NCBI RefSeq assembly: GCF_023283945.1
Contig: NZ_JAKIKW010000024.1
Span: forward strand, 1 to 64,000
Length of the DNA stretch: 64,000 nucleotides
Direction: 5' to 3'
From: Shewanella gelidimarina
Lineage (GTDB): Bacteria; Pseudomonadota; Gammaproteobacteria; Enterobacterales; Shewanellaceae
In this document: one piece after another, positions 55,182 to 64,000 of the stretch
How positions within the stretch are numbered: position 1 is the stretch's first letter
Layout: each line of letters begins with the position of its first letter
Program-made: the position numbers and the translations under genes
Notes under the pieces: model-generated
What the model was told of the DNA's origin: nothing
Databases searched by the model: none
The model's input: the letters and a program-made list of their open reading frames with translations, nothing else

Positions 55182-55258
55182 TGGGGTGACTGATGGGGCT
55201 CGAACCCACGACAACCGGAATCACAATCCGGGGCTCTACCAACTGAGCTACAATCACC
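55182..55258 (-). tRNA. tRNA-His (GTG)
   Basis: A full cloverleaf on the minus strand: GGTGATTGTAGCTCAGTTGG at the 5' end including the extra G(-1), anticodon GTG in GGATTGTGATTCC, T-arm GTGGGTTCGAGCCC, and encoded CCA. Third gene of the Pro-Arg-His operon. Confidence 0.97.
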
Positions 55259-55264
55259 ACAAAA

Positions 55265-55341
55265 TGGTGCGCCCGGCAGGATTCGAACCTGCGGCCACCC
55301 GCTTAGAAGGCGGGTGCTCTATCCAACTGAGCTACGGGCGC
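55265..55341 (-). tRNA. tRNA-Arg (TCT)
   Basis: Cloverleaf on the minus strand starting GCGCCCGTAGCTCAGTTGGA, anticodon TCT in GCCTTCTAAGC, T-arm CAGGTTCGAATCCTG, CCA encoded. It reads AGA codons, otherwise rare. Six bases separate it from tRNA-His. Confidence 0.97.
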
Positions 55342-55405
55342 TCGGCAATGAATTAAATTCATTTCCTGAACTGGGCAACTAACGTTTCACGTTAGTTTTA
55401 AAATG

Positions 55406-55482
<77 letters not shown>

Positions 55483-56001
55483 AAATTGAAACATAACGAA
55501 AATATAGTATTGGGAGATATTTTCTGCTTCTGCTCTAAACGAACTATCTCGTTGAGAACGGAGCGCATACTATCCCCTAGTCTAAAAGCCGTCAACGACT
55601 TTCTTAAAAAAAACGTTCGGCTGCTTATTTAACACGCTACAACATCGTTCACTGCTGCTATCGTCAGCAATGTGCACAAGATACCGCCAATCTAACAGAC
55701 CATTTAATATAGCGGCTCCGCTCATGAAATCCATTTATTGATCAATATTGTCAGCATAAAAAGCATAACCGCAGTATCTTGCCGGCAAAATGGCAACTTA
55801 TCCTGCTTATACCTGTATTTGCATGATTAATAACAGCACTCACCCACCTATAAAATGGATACTTTCTACAACTTTACCTTGTACTCATTATCCGTATTTA
55901 AGAATTGTTTGTTAGCGGTCTAAATCAATGACACCTATCATATGTCCTGTTAAAATGACGCCGTTTTCCATTATCGCGCCGTATAAAGGACACCTAGCCC
56001 C
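55483..56001. other. Divergent control region of the tRNA operon and folD
   Basis: 519 bases with the tRNA promoter at 55567-55595 and the folD leader at the other end (AAAGGA precedes its ATG). The middle (about 55620-55900) shows no gene or clear signal. Confidence 0.55.
55567..55595 (-). promoter_or_regulatory. Promoter of the tRNA-Pro-Arg-His operon
   Basis: On the minus strand TTGACG (55590-55595) and TAGTAT (55567-55572) are exactly 17 bases apart, followed by a GC-rich discriminator (GCGCTCC), as in stable-RNA promoters under stringent control. Confidence 0.8.
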
Positions 56002-56871
56002 ATGACCGCTCAAAAAATCGATGGAAAAGCTATCGCTCAAACCATTCGAACTAAGCTCAAAGACAAAGTAACCGCCCGTAAAGAGGCAGGTCTAAGAGTA
56101 CCTGGTTTAGCCGTGATTCTTGTTGGGGCAGATCCTGCTTCACAAGTTTATGTTGCGAGTAAACGCAGAGCCTGTGAAGAGCTTGGCTTTATGTCTCGCT
56201 CATACGATTTAGACAGTACAACGCCTGAAGAAGTGTTGTTATCACTTATTGATGAATGTAATGATGACCCCACTATTGACGGTATTTTGGTGCAACTACC
56301 GCTACCAGAGCATATTGAAGAATCAAAAGTTATTGAACGTATTCGTCCAGATAAAGATGTCGATGGTTTCCATCCCTACAATGTAGGCAGACTCGCTCAG
56401 CGCATTCCAGTGCTACGTTCATGCACACCAATGGGCATTATGACGCTCATTCAGTCGACGGGTGTCGATACTTATGGTTTAGACGCCGTCGTTATTGGCG
56501 CATCTAATATCGTTGGTCGCCCAATGACTCTCGAATTGCTACTTGCGGGCTGCACGACAACAACATGTCATCGCTTTACCCGTAATTTAGAACAGAAAGT
56601 AAGACAGGCTGATTTAGTTGTCGTGGCCGTCGGTAAGCCAGGGTTTATTCCCGGTGAATGGATTAAGCCAGGTGCCATTGTTATTGATGTCGGTATTAAC
56701 CGCTTAGAAAATGGCAAACTTATCGGTGATGTACAATTTGAAAAAGCTGCTGAAAATGCTAGCTTTATTACGCCAGTACCTGGTGGTGTAGGCCCAATGA
56801 CCATTGCCAGCTTACTTGAGAACACGTTATACGCTTGCGAGCGATATCACGATGAGCCTTTAGATAAATAA
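56002..56871 (+). CDS. folD: FolD, methylene-THF dehydrogenase/cyclohydrolase
   Basis: A 289-residue bifunctional folate enzyme making 10-formyl-THF from methylene-THF. The catalytic-site motifs YVASKRRACEELGF (Lys), GILVQLPLPEHI and PDKDVDGFHPYNVGRL are present, with the nucleotide fold at VIGASNIVGRPMTLELL and the terminal TPVPGGVGPMTIASLLENT. Single gene, convergent with cysS. Confidence 0.97.
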   Translation: MTAQKIDGKAIAQTIRTKLKDKVTARKEAGLRVPGLAVILVGADPASQVYVASKRRACEELGFMSRSYDLDSTTPEEVLLSLIDECNDDPTIDGILVQLPLPEHIEESKVIERIRPDKDVDGFHPYNVGRLAQRIPVLRSCTPMGIMTLIQSTGVDTYGLDAVVIGASNIVGRPMTLELLLAGCTTTTCHRFTRNLEQKVRQADLVVVAVGKPGFIPGEWIKPGAIVIDVGINRLENGKLIGDVQFEKAAENASFITPVPGGVGPMTIASLLENTLYACERYHDEPLDK

Positions 56872-56917
56872 AGGTTACAAACATAAATGCCACTCCGTTC
56901 CATCTATTATGTAAACA

Positions 56918-57049
56918 GTGGCATAAGTGTTCCAGACCTATTACTTAGAAAAGGGAACAGAACTTTCCATCCATGGGATGTGGCATAAGTGTTCCAGACA
57001 CAAATACCACATTTTCCCATCCATGGGATGTGGCATAAGTGTTCCAGAC
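56918..57049. repeat. Three direct copies of a 20-bp repeat between folD and cysS
   Basis: GTGGCATAAGTGTTCCAGAC occurs exactly at 56918-56937, 56980-56999 and 57030-57049. The last two copies share a longer block of about 38 bp including the palindrome CATCCATGGGATG just before the repeat; the first copy has a diverged leader with an ATGCCACT...AGTGGCAT inverted pair. Spacing is 62 and 50 bases. It resembles a small, locally duplicated intergenic repeat; its function is unknown. Confidence 0.9.
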
Positions 57050-57051
57050 AC

Positions 57052-57079
57052 AAAAAAGCCTGCTATTAAGCAGGCTTTC
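57052..57079 (-). terminator. cysS terminator
   Basis: AAAAAAGCCTGCT and AGCAGGCTTTCT arms, 19 bases after the cysS stop, with a T-run on the minus strand. It directly abuts the third 20-bp repeat. Confidence 0.88.
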
Positions 57080-57097
57080 TAATTAAGCGTAATCGGT

Positions 57098-58477
57098 TTA
57101 CTTTTTACGCCAAGTCGTGCCTTCAGGCCCATCTTCTAAAATAACACCTAACGCATTAAGCCCATCGCGTGCAACGTCCGCAGCGCCCCAGTCTTTTTCT
57201 GTTCGTGCGCGGTTACGCTCAACAATGAGAGCTTCAATCTCAGCAACTTCATCATCAGAGCCCTCACCTTTAAAGAAAGTGTCGACATCTTGCGAAAGAA
57301 TACCCAATACATCCGCAAGCTGCTTTAACGCAACACCTAACGCCGATGCCTGAGCCATATCAGTTAATTTAAGGCGATTGATCTCTCGCACCATTTCAAA
57401 CAATACTGAATACGCTTCTGGTGTATTAAAGTCGTCATCCATTGCACGCTTAAACTGAGCCACAAACTGCTCTGCTGCCGCAGCCTCTAGCGTTAAATCT
57501 AAGTCTTTAAGCGCAGTGTAGATCCGCTCTAATCCCGATTTAGCTTGTTTAAGGTTATCTTCTGAATAGTTTAGCTGGCTACGATAATGACCAGATAACA
57601 AGAAGTAACGCACTGTTGCTGCATCATAGTGATTCAATACATCACGGATGGTGAAAAAGTTATTTAAAGATTTGGACATTTTCTCTTTATCAACCATCAC
57701 CATACCCGTATGCATCCAGTAGTTTACATACGGTGTATCATGAGCGCAGCAAGACTGCGCAATCTCATTTTCATGATGTGGGAACTGCAGATCAGAGCCA
57801 CCACCATGAATATCAAAATGGTCACCCAAATGTTTGCTGTTCATTGCTGAACATTCAATATGCCAGCCAGGACGACCCGGTCCCCAAGGAGAATCCCAAG
57901 TCGGCTCACCAGGTTTAGACATCTTCCACAGCACAAAATCCATTGGATCGCGCTTAGCGTCTTCGATTTCTACCCGCGCCCCCGCTTGCAGTTGATCGAG
58001 GTTTTGCCCAGACAAGCGCCCATACTCAGGGAAAGAAGACACACTAAATAGCACATCACCATTTGACGCAATATAGGCATGCTCACGGGCTATTAATTTT
58101 TCAACCATCGTGATGATTTCAGGCATGTGCAATGTCGCACGAGGTTCAAAATCTGGACGTGCCATGTTGAGAGAGTCGAAATCTCGATGCATTTCAGCAA
58201 TAAGACGCTCGGTCAATGAATCACAGCTTTCATTGTTTTCATTGGCGCGCTTGATAATCTTGTCATCAACGTCGGTAATATTGCGTTGAAAATTCACATC
58301 ATAGCCACTGTATCTCAAGTACCTAACAATCATGTCAAACGAAACAAAGGTACGTCCATGACCAATATGACATAAATCATAAATGGTCACCCCACACACA
58401 TACATGCCTATTTTTCCTGGCTGTATCGGTACAAACTGTTCTTTTTGGCGGGTAAGAGTATTGTAAAGCTTCAACAT
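57098..58477 (-). CDS. cysS: Cysteinyl-tRNA synthetase
   Basis: A 459-residue class I synthetase. The HIGH motif is CHIGHGRTFVSFD (about 36-44) and the KMSKS loop is KEKMSKSLNNF (about 266-272). The zinc site uses Cys28 (YVCGVT), the cysteine in GWHIECSAM and the following His residues. It charges tRNA-Cys. It is divergent from ppiB, as in E. coli. Confidence 0.97.
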   Translation of the reverse strand: MLKLYNTLTRQKEQFVPIQPGKIGMYVCGVTIYDLCHIGHGRTFVSFDMIVRYLRYSGYDVNFQRNITDVDDKIIKRANENNESCDSLTERLIAEMHRDFDSLNMARPDFEPRATLHMPEIITMVEKLIAREHAYIASNGDVLFSVSSFPEYGRLSGQNLDQLQAGARVEIEDAKRDPMDFVLWKMSKPGEPTWDSPWGPGRPGWHIECSAMNSKHLGDHFDIHGGGSDLQFPHHENEIAQSCCAHDTPYVNYWMHTGMVMVDKEKMSKSLNNFFTIRDVLNHYDAATVRYFLLSGHYRSQLNYSEDNLKQAKSGLERIYTALKDLDLTLEAAAAEQFVAQFKRAMDDDFNTPEAYSVLFEMVREINRLKLTDMAQASALGVALKQLADVLGILSQDVDTFFKGEGSDDEVAEIEALIVERNRARTEKDWGAADVARDGLNALGVILEDGPEGTTWRKK

Positions 58478-58796
58478 TGATTATTCTCTTCAACGGCTAT
58501 ATTTGGAAATAAGTTGTTCAGTCTACCATTGCAAAACTCGCGGTTCCAAGCAGTTTTCCCGCACCAAGTACGCAAAAATGAACAGATGCTCTTAATATCG
58601 TCTAGATTACATTGCGAAGGCATCCACTATTGACACTAATGCGAAATACTTCAGTTACGTTTGCCAAATGATTAATTAAGTTAAGTCTTGTTCGCACTTT
58701 TTAAATAGTCATCTCACTGAACGCTTTATGCAACCGCACAATTACGTTAGAATCCAGCCATTATTTACAATGTGTTAAATTGCGAGAGTTAAAATT
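58478..58796. other. Divergent cysS/ppiB control region
   Basis: 319 bases without a gene. It should contain both promoters. I see no riboswitch or T-box-like leader before cysS and no strong dyad. Confidence 0.5.
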
Positions 58797-59291
58797 ATGA
58801 TCACACTTCATACCAACCACGGCGACATCAAGGTTTCTTTAGATACTGAAAACGCACCTAAAACTGCAGCTAACTTCGTCAAGTATGTAAAAGAAGGCTT
58901 TTACGACGGGACTGTTTTTCACCGTGTTATCGACGGATTTATGGTCCAAGGTGGCGGTTTTAGCGAAGATATGGAGCAGAAGCCTTGCGGTGAGACCATT
59001 GAAAACGAAGCAAACAATGGCCTTTCGAACAAAGTCGGTACGCTTGCTATGGCACGTACTTCAGATCCACACTCAGCAACCGCTCAATTTTTCATCAACA
59101 TCAACGACAACACTTTCTTAGATTTTAAGTCTGAGTCAGCTCAAGGTTGGGGTTATTGTGTATTTGCCGAAGTATCTGAAGGTATGGACGTGGTAAATAA
59201 GATCAAAGCAGTAAGCACTGGCAACCGTGGCATGCATCAAGATGTCCCGCTAGAAGCTGTTATCATCGAAAAAGTGACTATCGAAGAGTAA
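58797..59291 (+). CDS. ppiB: Cyclophilin-type peptidyl-prolyl isomerase PpiB
   Basis: A 164-residue cytoplasmic cyclophilin. The core is visible: NFVKYVKEGFYDGTVFHRVI, DGFMVQGGGF, LAMARTSDPHSATAQFFINI. No signal peptide, matching PpiB rather than periplasmic PpiA. It is ten bases upstream of lpxH and likely co-transcribed. Confidence 0.95.
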   Translation: MITLHTNHGDIKVSLDTENAPKTAANFVKYVKEGFYDGTVFHRVIDGFMVQGGGFSEDMEQKPCGETIENEANNGLSNKVGTLAMARTSDPHSATAQFFININDNTFLDFKSESAQGWGYCVFAEVSEGMDVVNKIKAVSTGNRGMHQDVPLEAVIIEKVTIEE

Positions 59292-59301
59292 GATTAACTC
59301 G

Positions 59302-60018
59302 ATGCGCACATTATTTGTGGGTGATTTGCACTTAAGTGCAGATCGCCCCGATATTACCCAAGCTTTTCTCACCTTCTTAGACACTCAACTTGCCGATACC
59401 GAAGCTTTATATATCCTAGGTGATCTGTTTGAAGTCTGGGTGGGCGATGATATTGCCGAACCATTTGCTAATCAACTCGCCGATGCAATCAAATTAGCGG
59501 CACAAAAAATGCCTGTTTACTTTATTCACGGCAATCGAGATTTTTTAATTGGCGGTACATTTGCCAAACGTAGCGGCATGACGTTATTGCCTGAAGTCGT
59601 TGTCCTCAATTTGTATGGCATTGACTCCGTCATCTTGCACGGCGATAGCCTTTGCACTCTCGACAAACCTTATCAACGTTTTAGAAAATTCCGTAATATG
59701 GCATGGACTAAATGGCTTTATGCGCATCTGCCCAAATCAAAGCGGCTGGGTATTGCAGCAAAAATAAGAAGCCGTAGCCAAAGTAGTAATCAGCAAAAAA
59801 GCTATAGCATTATGGATGTAGAACCAGATGCGGTACTTGAATTACTTGATTCAACACAAACGCAGCAGATGATCCATGGCCACACTCACCGCCCTGCTAT
59901 CCACTCGCTCACTAATGGTAAACGTCGTATCGTCGTTGGTGATTGGTATGAGCAAGGTAGCATGTTGTGTGTTAGCCAAGACAATATTGAACTTATCGAG
60001 CTTCCTTTCGGCAAGTAG
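59302..60018 (+). CDS. lpxH: LpxH, UDP-2,3-diacylglucosamine hydrolase
   Basis: A 238-residue calcineurin-like phosphoesterase that makes lipid X in lipid A synthesis. All metal-site motifs are present: GDLHLS, GDLFEVWVGDD, GNRDF, LHGDSLC and HGHTHRP. It acts at the inner face of the inner membrane. It follows ppiB by ten bases, a conserved pairing in gammaproteobacteria, and converges on miaE. Confidence 0.95.
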   Translation: MRTLFVGDLHLSADRPDITQAFLTFLDTQLADTEALYILGDLFEVWVGDDIAEPFANQLADAIKLAAQKMPVYFIHGNRDFLIGGTFAKRSGMTLLPEVVVLNLYGIDSVILHGDSLCTLDKPYQRFRKFRNMAWTKWLYAHLPKSKRLGIAAKIRSRSQSSNQQKSYSIMDVEPDAVLELLDSTQTQQMIHGHTHRPAIHSLTNGKRRIVVGDWYEQGSMLCVSQDNIELIELPFGK

Positions 60019-60050
60019 GGTTACTTGCCTGTTTCTTAAAGCTTCATTCT

Positions 60051-60830
60051 TTAAGCACTTACAGCCATGACTGGCGCGCCGCTATGAAACTTAAAGTCTT
60101 CATCCGCTGACGAGATAAGCCCTGCTTCAACCGCCCCAAAATGCGTAACTCTATCGCCAATATCAGTCGTAGAAATAGCCTGAGCCAACTTTAAATAGTC
60201 CTGATAATGACGCGCTTCTGAACGCAGTAAGGAGATATAGAACTTTTTAAGCTCATCATCTAAATAAGGTGCCAGTTTTGCGAAACGTTCACACGAGCGG
60301 GCTTCAATGAATGCACCCACAATCAGTTTATCTATCAGCGTTGCAGGTTCGTGGGTTCTCACCTGCTTCATCATGCCTTTGGCATAGCGACCAGCTCTAA
60401 CATTTTGATAGTCAATTCCGCGGCGATGCATGATCTCCAATACCTGCTCAAAGTGGTGAAACTCCTCTTTAATAAGACGCACCATCTTCTGGATGAGATC
60501 GTCACTATGAGCAAAGTCCTTACGGGCAACCAACTCCCCTAGAAATTCATTTTTTTTGCTCTCTTTAGACAAAAAGGCGCCGGTATCACGATCTTTGATG
60601 TAGACAAAATCTTCATAAGGCTTGGCCCAGTTCAATAATATCTGTCCACTTTGCTTGTCGATGGCGTATTTACGGATCAAAAACATCGCTGTCTGCGCGG
60701 CTTTTAACTCACAGTTACAATGATCAATTAACAAGCCTTTCAGTTGCTCTGGCTTTTTCGCCTCTTCAATCCAACTATCTGGTGTTTCGCATTTTAAAAA
60801 TGAGTAAATAGGTGCAAGTAACTGCTGCAT
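60051..60830 (-). CDS. miaE: MiaE, tRNA-(ms2io6A)-hydroxylase
   Basis: About 259 residues from ATG 60830 (MQQLLAPIYSFLKCETPDSW), the start that aligns with known MiaE; a GTG at 60887 would add 19 residues. It is a non-haem diiron enzyme hydroxylating the isopentenyl group of ms2i6A37 in tRNA. The ferritin-like four-helix ligands are visible: CELKAAQ, KEEFHHFEQ, EARSCERFAKL and SEARHYQDY. Single gene. Confidence 0.92.
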   Translation of the reverse strand: MQQLLAPIYSFLKCETPDSWIEEAKKPEQLKGLLIDHCNCELKAAQTAMFLIRKYAIDKQSGQILLNWAKPYEDFVYIKDRDTGAFLSKESKKNEFLGELVARKDFAHSDDLIQKMVRLIKEEFHHFEQVLEIMHRRGIDYQNVRAGRYAKGMMKQVRTHEPATLIDKLIVGAFIEARSCERFAKLAPYLDDELKKFYISLLRSEARHYQDYLKLAQAISTTDIGDRVTHFGAVEAGLISSADEDFKFHSGAPVMAVSA

Positions 60831-61036
60831 GCTAAGGCTCTTTGCTCTGTTCGTTAGGCTGACTATTTTATCAGTTATTCTCTGCACAATCCTAGCTTAA
60901 CACCTATGCTTAAAATGATTGGCTTGACTCTTGGTTAGTTTTGTTCAATAAATAGCCTTAGAGCTGTAAAAAGTTCGTCTGCAGTTTGGCGAGCCAATTT
61001 AATCTAAAAGTTAAATGCTAAACAAGGATAACTATA

Positions 61037-61633
61037 ATGATATTGAATCACTTAATGGGGCTTTACACTCATCCAAAAGAAGAGTGGCAAACAATCGAAA
61101 AAAACCACGAAGCACTTAGAAGCAGTCTGAGCCACATATTAATCGTTGCACTCATTCCCGCTATTTGTACTTATTTCGCGACTTCAAAAATTGGTTGGGA
61201 TCTTGGTGTTGGAGAGCGTCAGTTTTTGACATCTGATAGCGCACTCATCATGTCTACAGGTATGTACTTTGGTCTCATTGCTGGCGTATTCGCACTCGCA
61301 TATCTGGCTTTTTGGATGGCCAAAACCTTTGATGCAGAACCCAGTTACACCCAAGCATTAGAGCTTGCCGCCTATACTGCCACCCCGTTATTCATGGTAG
61401 GTTTGGCAACCTTGTATCCAACACTCTGGTTCATTATGATCGTTGGACTCGCCGGCTTAGCTTACTCGGTTTACCTCCTTTACACCGGCGTGCCCATTAT
61501 AATGAATATTCCCGAAGAGAAAGGTTTTATCTATGCAAGCTCAGTGGTGACTGCAGGATTAGTACTTTTAGTCGGATTGATGGCCTCTAGCGTGATCTTA
61601 TGGAGTGTGGGTTTCGGTCCAATGTACCAGTAA
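61037..61633 (+). CDS. YohC-like Yip1-family inner-membrane protein
   Basis: A 198-residue protein with about five membrane helices. It opens MILNHLMGLYTHPKEEWQTI and carries SYTQALELAAYTATPLFMVG and PTLWFIMIVGLAGLAYSVYL, plus GVPIIMNIPEEKG, matching the YohC branch of the Yip1/DUF1282 family. Its function is unknown. AAGGAT precedes the ATG. It ends at a strong terminator. Confidence 0.85.
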   Translation: MILNHLMGLYTHPKEEWQTIEKNHEALRSSLSHILIVALIPAICTYFATSKIGWDLGVGERQFLTSDSALIMSTGMYFGLIAGVFALAYLAFWMAKTFDAEPSYTQALELAAYTATPLFMVGLATLYPTLWFIMIVGLAGLAYSVYLLYTGVPIIMNIPEEKGFIYASSVVTAGLVLLVGLMASSVILWSVGFGPMYQ

Positions 61634-61655
61634 TTTTCGCGATATCTACAGACAC

Positions 61656-61684
61656 AAAAAAGCCGACGTAATGTCGGCTTTTTT
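61656..61684. terminator. Bidirectional terminator
   Basis: AAAAAAGCCGAC and GTCGGCTTTTTT arms around GTAAT, between the convergent yohC-like and glnS genes. Confidence 0.88.
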
Positions 61685-61714
61685 AATCATTCAGAAAATA
61701 GGCTGAATATGGAC

Positions 61715-63385
61715 TTAAGCGAAAGTATCGCGTAAGGGTACCGTCAAATTAAAGACAAGCTTATCTTTAGCTGAATCTTTACTGTCGGCGCAGAAATAGC
61801 CTTCACGCTCAAACTGGTAAGCTTTTTCAGGTGCAGCATCAACTAAGCCAGCTTCAACCAAGCCTTGCTTAACTGTTAATGACTGAGGGTTTAGCACTTC
61901 ATCAACTGATTCTGCAGCAGCAGGATTGGTGTCGATAAACAAACGCTCATATAAGCGGAACTCAGCAGGTTTGGCAGTCGACGCCTCAACCCAATGAATC
62001 ACCCCTTTTACTTTACGACCGTCACTTGGGTTTTTACCCAATGTCTCATCATCATAAGTACAGTAAATAGTGGTGATATTACCGTCAGCATCTTTATCAC
62101 AACGCTCAGCTTTAATCACATAGGCATTACGTAAACGAACTTCCTTACCCTGTACTAAACGCTTGAACTTCTTGTTAGCTTCTTCACGGAAATCATCCGC
62201 GTCGATGAAAATCTCTCGACCAAATGACAATGGACGTTTACCCATCTCTTCATTGCTCGGGTGTATCGGTGCTTGAACAATCTCAATTTGGTTTTCAGGA
62301 TAGTTTTCAATCACCAATTTAACAGGATTGATAACAGCCATTGCGCGTGGAGCAAACTCATTAAGCTCTTCACGAATACAAGCGTCCAACATTGCGACTT
62401 CAATCATGTTCTCTTGCTTAGTCACACCAATACGCTTACAGAATTCACGAATTGAAGCTGCGGTGTAACCTCTGCGTCTAAAGCCTGCAATGGTTGGCAT
62501 ACGCGCATCATCCCAACCAGAGACAAGATTACGTACAACAAGGTCATTTAACTTACGCTTAGACATCAATGTGTACTCAAGGTTTAATCTTGAGAACTCA
62601 TACTGACGCGTACGGTTTGGTGCTTGGAAATCATCAAGATGATCCAATACCCAATCATACAATCTGCGATTGTCTTGGAATTCAAGCGTACAAAGCGAGT
62701 GAGTAATATTTTCAATCGCATCCGAAATACAATGGGTAAAGTCATACATAGGGTATATGCACCACTTGTCGCCAGTCTGGTGATGATGAGCAAAACGAAC
62801 ACGATAAATAATGGGATCGCGCATACACATAAACGGCGATGCCATATCGATCTTGGCTCTTAGTGCACATTCACCCTCTTTGAATTCGCCGTTACGCATT
62901 TTCTCAAATAGCGCTAAGTTCTCTTCAGGTGTTGTATCACGGTAGGGGCTATTCTTACCCGGCTCTTTCAATGTGCCACGGTATTCACGCGTTTGTTCTG
63001 CATTTAAAAAACAAACAAATGCCAAGCCTTTAGTGATCAATTCAACAGCGTATTGATGCAATTGTTCAAAGTAATTTGAAGAATAACGAATATCGCCATC
63101 CCACTGGAAACCTAGCCACTGCACATCGGCCTGAATAGAGTTCACATAATCAATGTCCTCTTTTTCAGGGTTGGTATCGTCAAAACGTAAGTTACATTGA
63201 CCTTTATAGTCTTGTGCAATACCAAAGTTTAGGCAGATAGACTTTGCGTGGCCGATATGAAGAAAACCATTAGGCTCTGGCGGAAAGCGAGTATGCACAC
63301 TGGTGTGCTTACCGCTGGCAAGATCTTCATCTATGATATTACGTATGAAGTTACTAGGACGTACTTCAGTGTCCACATGACTCAT
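61715..63385 (-). CDS. glnS: Glutaminyl-tRNA synthetase
   Basis: A 556-residue class Ib synthetase. The HIGH motif is PNGFLHIGHAKS (about 35-46) and the KMSKS equivalent is TLMSKRKL (about 268-275). The C-terminal anticodon-binding beta-barrels start near 340 (NPVKLVIENYPENQIEIVQA). It charges tRNA-Gln directly. It is single-gene, downstream of feoB on the same strand but separated by a terminator. Confidence 0.97.
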   Translation of the reverse strand: MSHVDTEVRPSNFIRNIIDEDLASGKHTSVHTRFPPEPNGFLHIGHAKSICLNFGIAQDYKGQCNLRFDDTNPEKEDIDYVNSIQADVQWLGFQWDGDIRYSSNYFEQLHQYAVELITKGLAFVCFLNAEQTREYRGTLKEPGKNSPYRDTTPEENLALFEKMRNGEFKEGECALRAKIDMASPFMCMRDPIIYRVRFAHHHQTGDKWCIYPMYDFTHCISDAIENITHSLCTLEFQDNRRLYDWVLDHLDDFQAPNRTRQYEFSRLNLEYTLMSKRKLNDLVVRNLVSGWDDARMPTIAGFRRRGYTAASIREFCKRIGVTKQENMIEVAMLDACIREELNEFAPRAMAVINPVKLVIENYPENQIEIVQAPIHPSNEEMGKRPLSFGREIFIDADDFREEANKKFKRLVQGKEVRLRNAYVIKAERCDKDADGNITTIYCTYDDETLGKNPSDGRKVKGVIHWVEASTAKPAEFRLYERLFIDTNPAAAESVDEVLNPQSLTVKQGLVEAGLVDAAPEKAYQFEREGYFCADSKDSAKDKLVFNLTVPLRDTFA

Positions 63386-63507
63386 GGAATTCCTCTTTGC
63401 GAACGATGATTAATGACGAAAAAGCATAATCCTATAGATCCATATTAGGGTCAACGGTTCACGCTTAAAAACACGACTAATGGTTACAGCATAGCCATTT
63501 AAAGAGC

Positions 63508-63534
63508 AAAAAGCAGCGAATCATCGCTGCTTTT
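63508..63534 (-). terminator. feoB terminator
   Basis: AAAAAGCAGCGA and TCGCTGCTTTT arms with a 4-base loop, 32 bases after the feoB stop and T-rich on the minus strand. Confidence 0.85.
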
Positions 63535-63565
63535 GTTTATACATATCGAGTATACGCTAATCGCG

Positions 63566-64000
63566 CTATTCGGTAATCACTTTAATACCAGGAATAATCA
63601 TTTGTGTTTTTCTGCCTTTCTTCTTTAGCCACACATAAAATACCACTAGTGCGATAACGAAAAAGCCAATCCACAAACTCGATTGCAATGGATGCTGAGC
63701 AAACGTAGCCCCTTGGTAAAACACGGTGGCGGTACCGTAGGCTAAAGCAAACGTCCAAACTCCAGCAAATGCCGCCCATCGTCCACCAAACTCATTCACT
63801 AAGGCGCCCATAGCAGCAACACAAGGTGTATATAGAAGAATGAACAGCAAGTATGCAAATGCCGCTGTAATTCCTGAGAAACCGGCTTGTAGTGCACTAA
63901 AGGTAGAGCCATCAACTTCTAATTCTTCTGAAGCTGATTCTAATGAAGATACGTCGCCAACTGAAATAGACAGCGGATCGTCAAGTGCAATGCCAAATAA
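63566..64000 (-). CDS. feoB: Ferrous iron transport protein B, C-terminal part (cut by window edge)
   Basis: The frame is open from the window edge: it translates as LFGIALDDPLSISVGDVSSL, then through AAFAYLLFILLYTPCVAAMG to the stop at 63566 (144 residues seen). The LLYTPCVAAMGAL motif is the conserved C-terminal gate region of FeoB, followed by two membrane helices (FAGVWTFALAYGTATVFYQG and SSLWIGFFVIALVVFYVWL) and a short basic tail. FeoB imports Fe2+ across the inner membrane and has an N-terminal G-domain, outside this window. Confidence 0.92.
   Translation of the reverse strand, partial: LFGIALDDPLSISVGDVSSLESASEELEVDGSTFSALQAGFSGITAAFAYLLFILLYTPCVAAMGALVNEFGGRWAAFAGVWTFALAYGTATVFYQGATFAQHPLQSSLWIGFFVIALVVFYVWLKKKGRKTQMIIPGIKVITE

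Noticed and set aside
56918..57049. Possible short CRISPR array (three direct repeats)
   Set aside because: Repeats are only 20 bp, the spacers differ in length (42 and 30 bases), the flanks of copies two and three are themselves duplicated, and there are no cas genes in the window.

Overview
The window looks like a chromosomal segment of a Shewanella-type marine gammaproteobacterium. The support is gene order and protein families: sap-pspF-pspABC-ycjXF, tig-clpP-clpX-lon-hupB-ppiD, a TonB2-type energy operon with a DUF3450 and a long ExbB-like protein, FabV instead of FabI, and several TonB-dependent or porin-type outer-membrane proteins. Species cannot be fixed from the sequence alone. No prophage, plasmid backbone, CRISPR array or classical defence island is visible.

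Layout. 1-8.2 kb: the tail of an IS3-family transposase, a yfcA-type TSUP permease divergent from a LysR regulator with a perfect dyad between them, a NERD plus double kinase-like protein, an S4/RraB pair, a GNAT acetyltransferase, a small parvulin, a DUF885 lipoprotein and an orphan degenerate GGDEF protein. 8.2-19.1 kb: a six-gene TonB2-type operon (DUF3450, long MotA/TolQ/ExbB protein, ExbB, ExbD, TonB, TPR), then a large TonB-dependent receptor and a porin, separated by long non-coding stretches. 19.3-27.3 kb: polB and dinG diverge around a good LexA box; dinG is followed by a second TSUP permease, priC, a DUF2057 protein, a histone-deacetylase-like hydrolase and a ComFB-family protein. 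27.6-33.6 kb: an orphan HemN-like radical SAM protein, the 4.5S RNA gene, a ComEA-like protein, an SLC13 permease, methionine gamma-lyase and a MITE-like element.

33.6-45.6 kb: the membrane-stress block pspABC-ycjX-ycjF with a sigma-54-type promoter, the divergent activator pspF, the sapABCDF ABC transporter and fabV. 45.6-46.4 kb: a gene-free patch with a heptanucleotide tandem repeat and a second MITE-like element. 46.4-55 kb: the protein quality-control cluster ppiD, hupB, lon, clpX, clpP, tig. 55.1-64 kb: a Pro-Arg-His tRNA operon, folD, a small repeat cluster, cysS, ppiB, lpxH, miaE, a YohC-like membrane protein, glnS, and the 3' part of feoB running off the window.

Functional themes are envelope energisation and transport (TonB2, receptor, porin, Sap, FeoB), envelope stress (Psp), DNA damage and replication restart (PolB, DinG, PriC) and protein folding and proteolysis (Tig, ClpXP, Lon, PpiB/C/D). 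I do not see a clear-cut new multi-gene system. The best candidates for unexplained biology are the NERD/double-pseudokinase protein, the SapD Walker A Lys-to-Arg change, the accessory parts of the TonB2 operon, the HDAC/ComFB neighbours, and three intergenic repeat loci.
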